A stretch of DNA of 52,809 bases from Verrucomicrobiota bacterium. GTDB lineage: Bacteria; Verrucomicrobiota; Verrucomicrobiia; Verrucomicrobiales; Akkermansiaceae. The position numbers were made by a program, and so were the translations under genes. Below the pieces are notes generated by a model. The model made no database searches. It was given only the letters and a program-made list of their open reading frames with translations, and had not been told where the DNA came from. Below are positions 50,274-52,809 of the stretch, piece by piece. The stretch is from positions 1 to 52,809 of the forward strand of contig JAPLUI010000244.1 in the NCBI GenBank assembly GCA_026397725.1, written 5' to 3'. Every line of letters begins with the position of its first letter. Position 1 is the first letter of the stretch.

Positions 50274-50936
50274 TCATTCGTGGTAGTCGTCACGGCCGAT
50301 GAGGATTTTGCGCAACTGGGCATCCGTCACGCGTGGCCATTTGAGTTTTCGCAACCAGAGGTTGGTTTTCCCCGCGTCGAAGGCCTCTGCGTCGAACGCG
50401 CGGCCCAGCCATTCCTTCATGCTTTTGTGCTCCGGGTGTTTCCGGTTCCGGAGGATCTTGAGCAGGTTGTCGTAGCCCCACACGCCGCCACAATCCTCCG
50501 GCGGACAGGCGCGGGCGCCATCAAGGCAGAGCGCGATCATGGCGGCAGCCGCGGCGGGCGGCAGGATCTTCTCCACCGTGATCTCGTGCTCCCAGGAATC
50601 GCCGAAGTCGTATTCGTACCCGAAGACGTCCTGCTCACGCGGAGCGATTTGCCGGAGAGTGAACTTGCGCTCTTCGAGGATTTCCGGGTCGTCCTCAAAC
50701 TCGGCAAAGTGATCGCGCGTGTCGGAGTAGCAGTCCCCGCCCACCTTGAACTGGTGCAGATGGCTGTTGGTCCAGCCGATCGCAACCTGGAGGACGGCGT
50801 GCAGCCAGTCGAGGCTGGCGTCGCCGGGCACTTGCAGCCGCCGCCAGGCGGGCGGCTCGCTGCCGAGCAGGACGACCTTCAACTGATAAATCGGCGCGTT
50901 GCCTTTCCCGGCGGTGGTTTCAATGACGGAAATCAT
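50274..50936 (-). CDS. Plasmid pRiA4b ORF-3 family protein
   Basis: 220 residues. Family features: IYQLKVVLLGSEPPAWRRLQ, WLHAVLQVAIGWTNSHLHQF, YEYDFGDSWEHEITVEKILP, and PPEDCGGVWGYDNLL with the Cys in the conserved loop. The family is widespread on plasmids, transposons (IS1096 passenger) and chromosomes; biochemical role unknown. Here it lies between repeat DNA and an esterase gene that looks rearranged, suggesting a mobile past. Confidence 0.9.
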   Translation of the reverse strand: MISVIETTAGKGNAPIYQLKVVLLGSEPPAWRRLQVPGDASLDWLHAVLQVAIGWTNSHLHQFKVGGDCYSDTRDHFAEFEDDPEILEERKFTLRQIAPREQDVFGYEYDFGDSWEHEITVEKILPPAAAAAMIALCLDGARACPPEDCGGVWGYDNLLKILRNRKHPEHKSMKEWLGRAFDAEAFDAGKTNLWLRKLKWPRVTDAQLRKILIGRDDYHE

Positions 50937-50981
50937 GCGTGTAATGGTGATTGATTTGACCCGGCTCGTTGGAATCGGCTT

Positions 50982-52022
50982 TCACTTGCGCTTGTGTTTC
51001 TGGAAGAACTCCCACATCAGGTCGTTGGCGGAGACGTTCAACGCCGATTTGCCGATGAAGCTCACCATCGGCTCCTTGCCCGGCCAAGTGTGGCCGCCGC
51101 CTTCGATGACGATGAGGACCACCTCGGCACCGTCCTTACCTCCGCCATAGGTTCGGCGGGTCGCTTTCAACTCGTCGCCCTCTTTGGTCAGCGTGTCGGT
51201 CTTCGGCTTCTCATCGCACTGGTTGAGTTGCACCCACGTTTGTACCGCTTCCTCCACGCCCTTGAGGCGCATGAACGAAGGCGTCCGGCCATGGGTCGCC
51301 CCGAACGGCACGAAGGTGTCCCGCGTGCCATGAAAGTGGATGACCGGGACGGGCCGTCGCGGTTTGCTTTCGTCAATGGCGATGGTTCCGGCCACAGGGG
51401 CGATGGCCACAATCCGGTCCGACAATTCGGCGGCCAGGCGGTAGCACATCATGGCACCGTTGCTCATGCCGCAGGCATACACTCGCTTTGAATCCACCGC
51501 GGCGACGGTGCCGAGGTCGTCGAGCAACCGGTTGATGAAGGCAACGTCGTCCGCCCGACCTTCAGCCATCTTGCCTTGAAAGCCGCCGGCATTCCAGGTC
51601 AGGAACGGGCCGCCACCAGTGCCGCTGGGATAAACGACGATGAAACCCTGCTTGTCGGCGGTGGTGTTCAGGCCGCAAAACCTTGCCATGAGCGGGCCAT
51701 TCATCGCCGCGCCATGAAGGGCTAACACCACGGCAGTCGGCTGCTTCGGAGCGTGATCTTTCGGGATGTGGACGAGATAGCTCCGTTGTTGGTTGTTCAC
51801 CGTCAGAGTGCGCGTGTGTTCGCCGGGAGCGAGCGGTTCAACCTGGCCGGCGGAGGCAATCCGGGCGGCAACCCAGAAAACGAGGGTGAAGCCAAGAACG
51901 AAACCGCGGCATTCCAAGGCTTTGAGGCCGAAGGCGGCGCGGAACTGGTCGGCCGCATCCCACCGGCGCTTTTCGAGCGCGGTGGTGTCGGCGTCCTTTG
52001 GTGATGGGAAGATCCAGAGCAT
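50982..52022 (-). CDS. PHB-depolymerase/LpqC-type esterase with odd N-terminus
   Basis: 346 residues. Alpha/beta-hydrolase of the polyhydroxybutyrate depolymerase family: ALHGAAMNGP oxyanion region, nucleophile Ser187 in CGMSNGAM, Asp235 in HGTRDTFVPF, His311 in EGGGHTWPG. A hydrophobic export-like segment lies at ~42-58 (VLGFTLVFWVAARIASA), but no ATG precedes it closely; instead residues ~13-45 read like the start of type I methylase HsdM (TALEKRRWDAADQFRAAFGL). A TTG at residue 36 could be the true start. Likely secreted and acting on polyesters or feruloyl/acetyl esters; exact substrate unknown. Confidence 0.88.
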   Translation of the reverse strand: MLWIFPSPKDADTTALEKRRWDAADQFRAAFGLKALECRGFVLGFTLVFWVAARIASAGQVEPLAPGEHTRTLTVNNQQRSYLVHIPKDHAPKQPTAVVLALHGAAMNGPLMARFCGLNTTADKQGFIVVYPSGTGGGPFLTWNAGGFQGKMAEGRADDVAFINRLLDDLGTVAAVDSKRVYACGMSNGAMMCYRLAAELSDRIVAIAPVAGTIAIDESKPRRPVPVIHFHGTRDTFVPFGATHGRTPSFMRLKGVEEAVQTWVQLNQCDEKPKTDTLTKEGDELKATRRTYGGGKDGAEVVLIVIEGGGHTWPGKEPMVSFIGKSALNVSANDLMWEFFQKHKRK

Positions 52023-52809
52023 GAGGGTTCAGGTGATTTGCGCGGACCAGGCTGCGACCCGCCCGCACTTCCGTTACGCCAGCATTCCAGCCTAACCCTG
52101 CCCGCATGGAAAGCCGGAAATGGTTCAAGCGACGGATTTTTTCAGACCCTCTGCCACCCGAGGGCTTGTGGCAGCGGCTGCGAACCCGCCCCTGCCGGAT
52201 GCCTGTGAAAGGCGTCCCTGGCGTCCAATCGTAGGAACACGCGGCCTCGCTTGTCCGTGACTTTCCAGCGGCTGAGCGAATGCCGCATGGTCATTGGCGG
52301 GTCAGCCACGTCTCAAACGGCTGTTTTGCGCCATTTCCACCCACGCCCCTCCGGCAGCGTGCAAACTTCGCTCCGAGCGACGATAAGGTTCCAGGTGTAT
52401 TGTCAGATTCTTGACGACTTTCGAGCATTCGAATTTCCCAAAGCCCTATTTGCGCACCGCCGCCCGGTTCACACGCGCAATCAGCGGCGGAAACCCGCGC
52501 TTGGGCCGAATTTGACAGGTGCGACCATGATCAACCAACGCTCGCGACGGTAACCCGACGCGCCTCGCCACAGCGGAGCCGCGCCGCCGGTGAAAATTCC
52601 CGTTGCAAGGCGTTCAGGCCCTACCCGTCCCTACCCGTCCCTACCCGTCCCTACCCGTCCCTACCCGTCCCTACCCGTCCCTACCCGTCCCTACCCGATC
52701 CCCGTGCGCAAATCCCGGGCGGTCCACAAATACCGGTTCGCCGCTTGTCCGGCCCCGCGCATTCGCCGTGCGCCATCCTTTCTGCCCGGTCCGAAGCGAT
52801 CCCGGCACG
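52023..52809. other. Intergenic stretch with tandem repeat
   Basis: Nearly 800 nt to the window edge. A 100-residue frame at 52251-52553 has no recognisable feature and is not called. The 10-bp array occupies 52619-52698. Confidence 0.5.
52619..52698 (+). repeat. Tandem array of CCCTACCCGT, about 8 units
   Basis: Seven identical 10-nt units plus a diverged last one (CCCTACCCGA). The complementary strand reads GGGTAGGGAC repeatedly, giving some 15-16 evenly spaced G3 tracts, ideal for G-quadruplexes. Confidence 0.95.

Noticed and set aside
49980..50954. 324-residue plus-strand frame
   Set aside because: It is antisense to the pRiA4b ORF-3-like gene, whose motifs are unmistakable.
51888..51986. 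Active type I restriction system
   Set aside because: Only about 33 residues resembling HsdM are present; no methylase core, HsdS or HsdR is seen.
52251..52553. 100-residue open frame near the window end
   Set aside because: No signal, motif or neighbour supports it; composition resembles non-coding DNA.

Overview
The window is a GC-rich bacterial chromosomal segment, most probably from a member of the Verrucomicrobiota (PVC superphylum). The evidence is the style of the gene products: secreted proteins ending in a Y-x-V-E-x-S ... RFYR domain, a sulfatase-modifying-factor (SUMF1) fragment behind an Ig-like stretch, a receptor Ser/Thr kinase with an N-terminal zinc ribbon, cysteine-type leucine-rich repeats, a LamG insert in a glycosidase, and abundant GTTGAAT-type heptads and short palindromes. 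This assignment is inference; no rRNA gene is present.

Layout. 1-2133: two tandem secreted tail-collar proteins, the second frameshifted by a 37-nt deletion. 2414-3348: a decayed IS91-type transposase. 3719-4828: a secreted protein of unknown role. 5434-8548: a three-gene set of retropepsin-like Zn-protease family protein, inactive transglutaminase/7TM protein and RimK-like ATP-grasp ligase. An intergenic repeat of about 77 bp occurs four times in the first 9 kb. 8977-11575: a leucine-rich-repeat lipoprotein on the minus strand and a small lipoprotein. 11805-19798: alpha-2-macroglobulin overlapping pbpC. 19894-21897: a receptor-like Ser/Thr kinase. 22468-27029: a secreted LacZ-type beta-galactosidase with a LamG insert, overlapping a metallo-beta-lactamase-fold hydrolase.

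27342-36129, minus strand, is the most coherent system: nrtR - pncB - ADP-ribosylglycohydrolase - nadE - macro/ADP-ribosylglycohydrolase fusion - pncA - pnuC - nadR. The genes are packed with 4-nt overlaps or gaps under 10 nt. They encode uptake of nicotinamide riboside, salvage of nicotinamide, nicotinate and riboside, amidation to NAD, and hydrolysis of ADP-ribosyl conjugates. The NrtR repressor family is known to respond to ADP-ribose. A promoter-like pair with an imperfect GTGT/ACAC palindrome over its -10 box lies next to the nrtR start.

36210-37408: a truncated DUF1294 membrane protein broken by an IS1182 remnant. 37697-37771: tRNA-Met(CAU). 38006-47177: a branching enzyme (eukaryotic-type GlgB) followed almost without gaps by a Yej/Opp-type peptide ABC importer (two permeases, lipoprotein binding protein, two ATPases); the second permease has a YwqK/MORN-like insert. 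47500-50270 is a decay zone: an AbrB-like fragment, a broken PIN toxin with its intact small partner gene, a heptad array, a run of perfect palindromes, an AT-rich inverted repeat, a SUMF1 pseudogene cut by a REP-like element, and a large hairpin. 50274-52022: a pRiA4b ORF-3-like protein and a PHB-depolymerase-type esterase whose N-terminus looks like a piece of HsdM. The window ends with a 10-bp tandem array that is G-quadruplex-prone on the minus strand.
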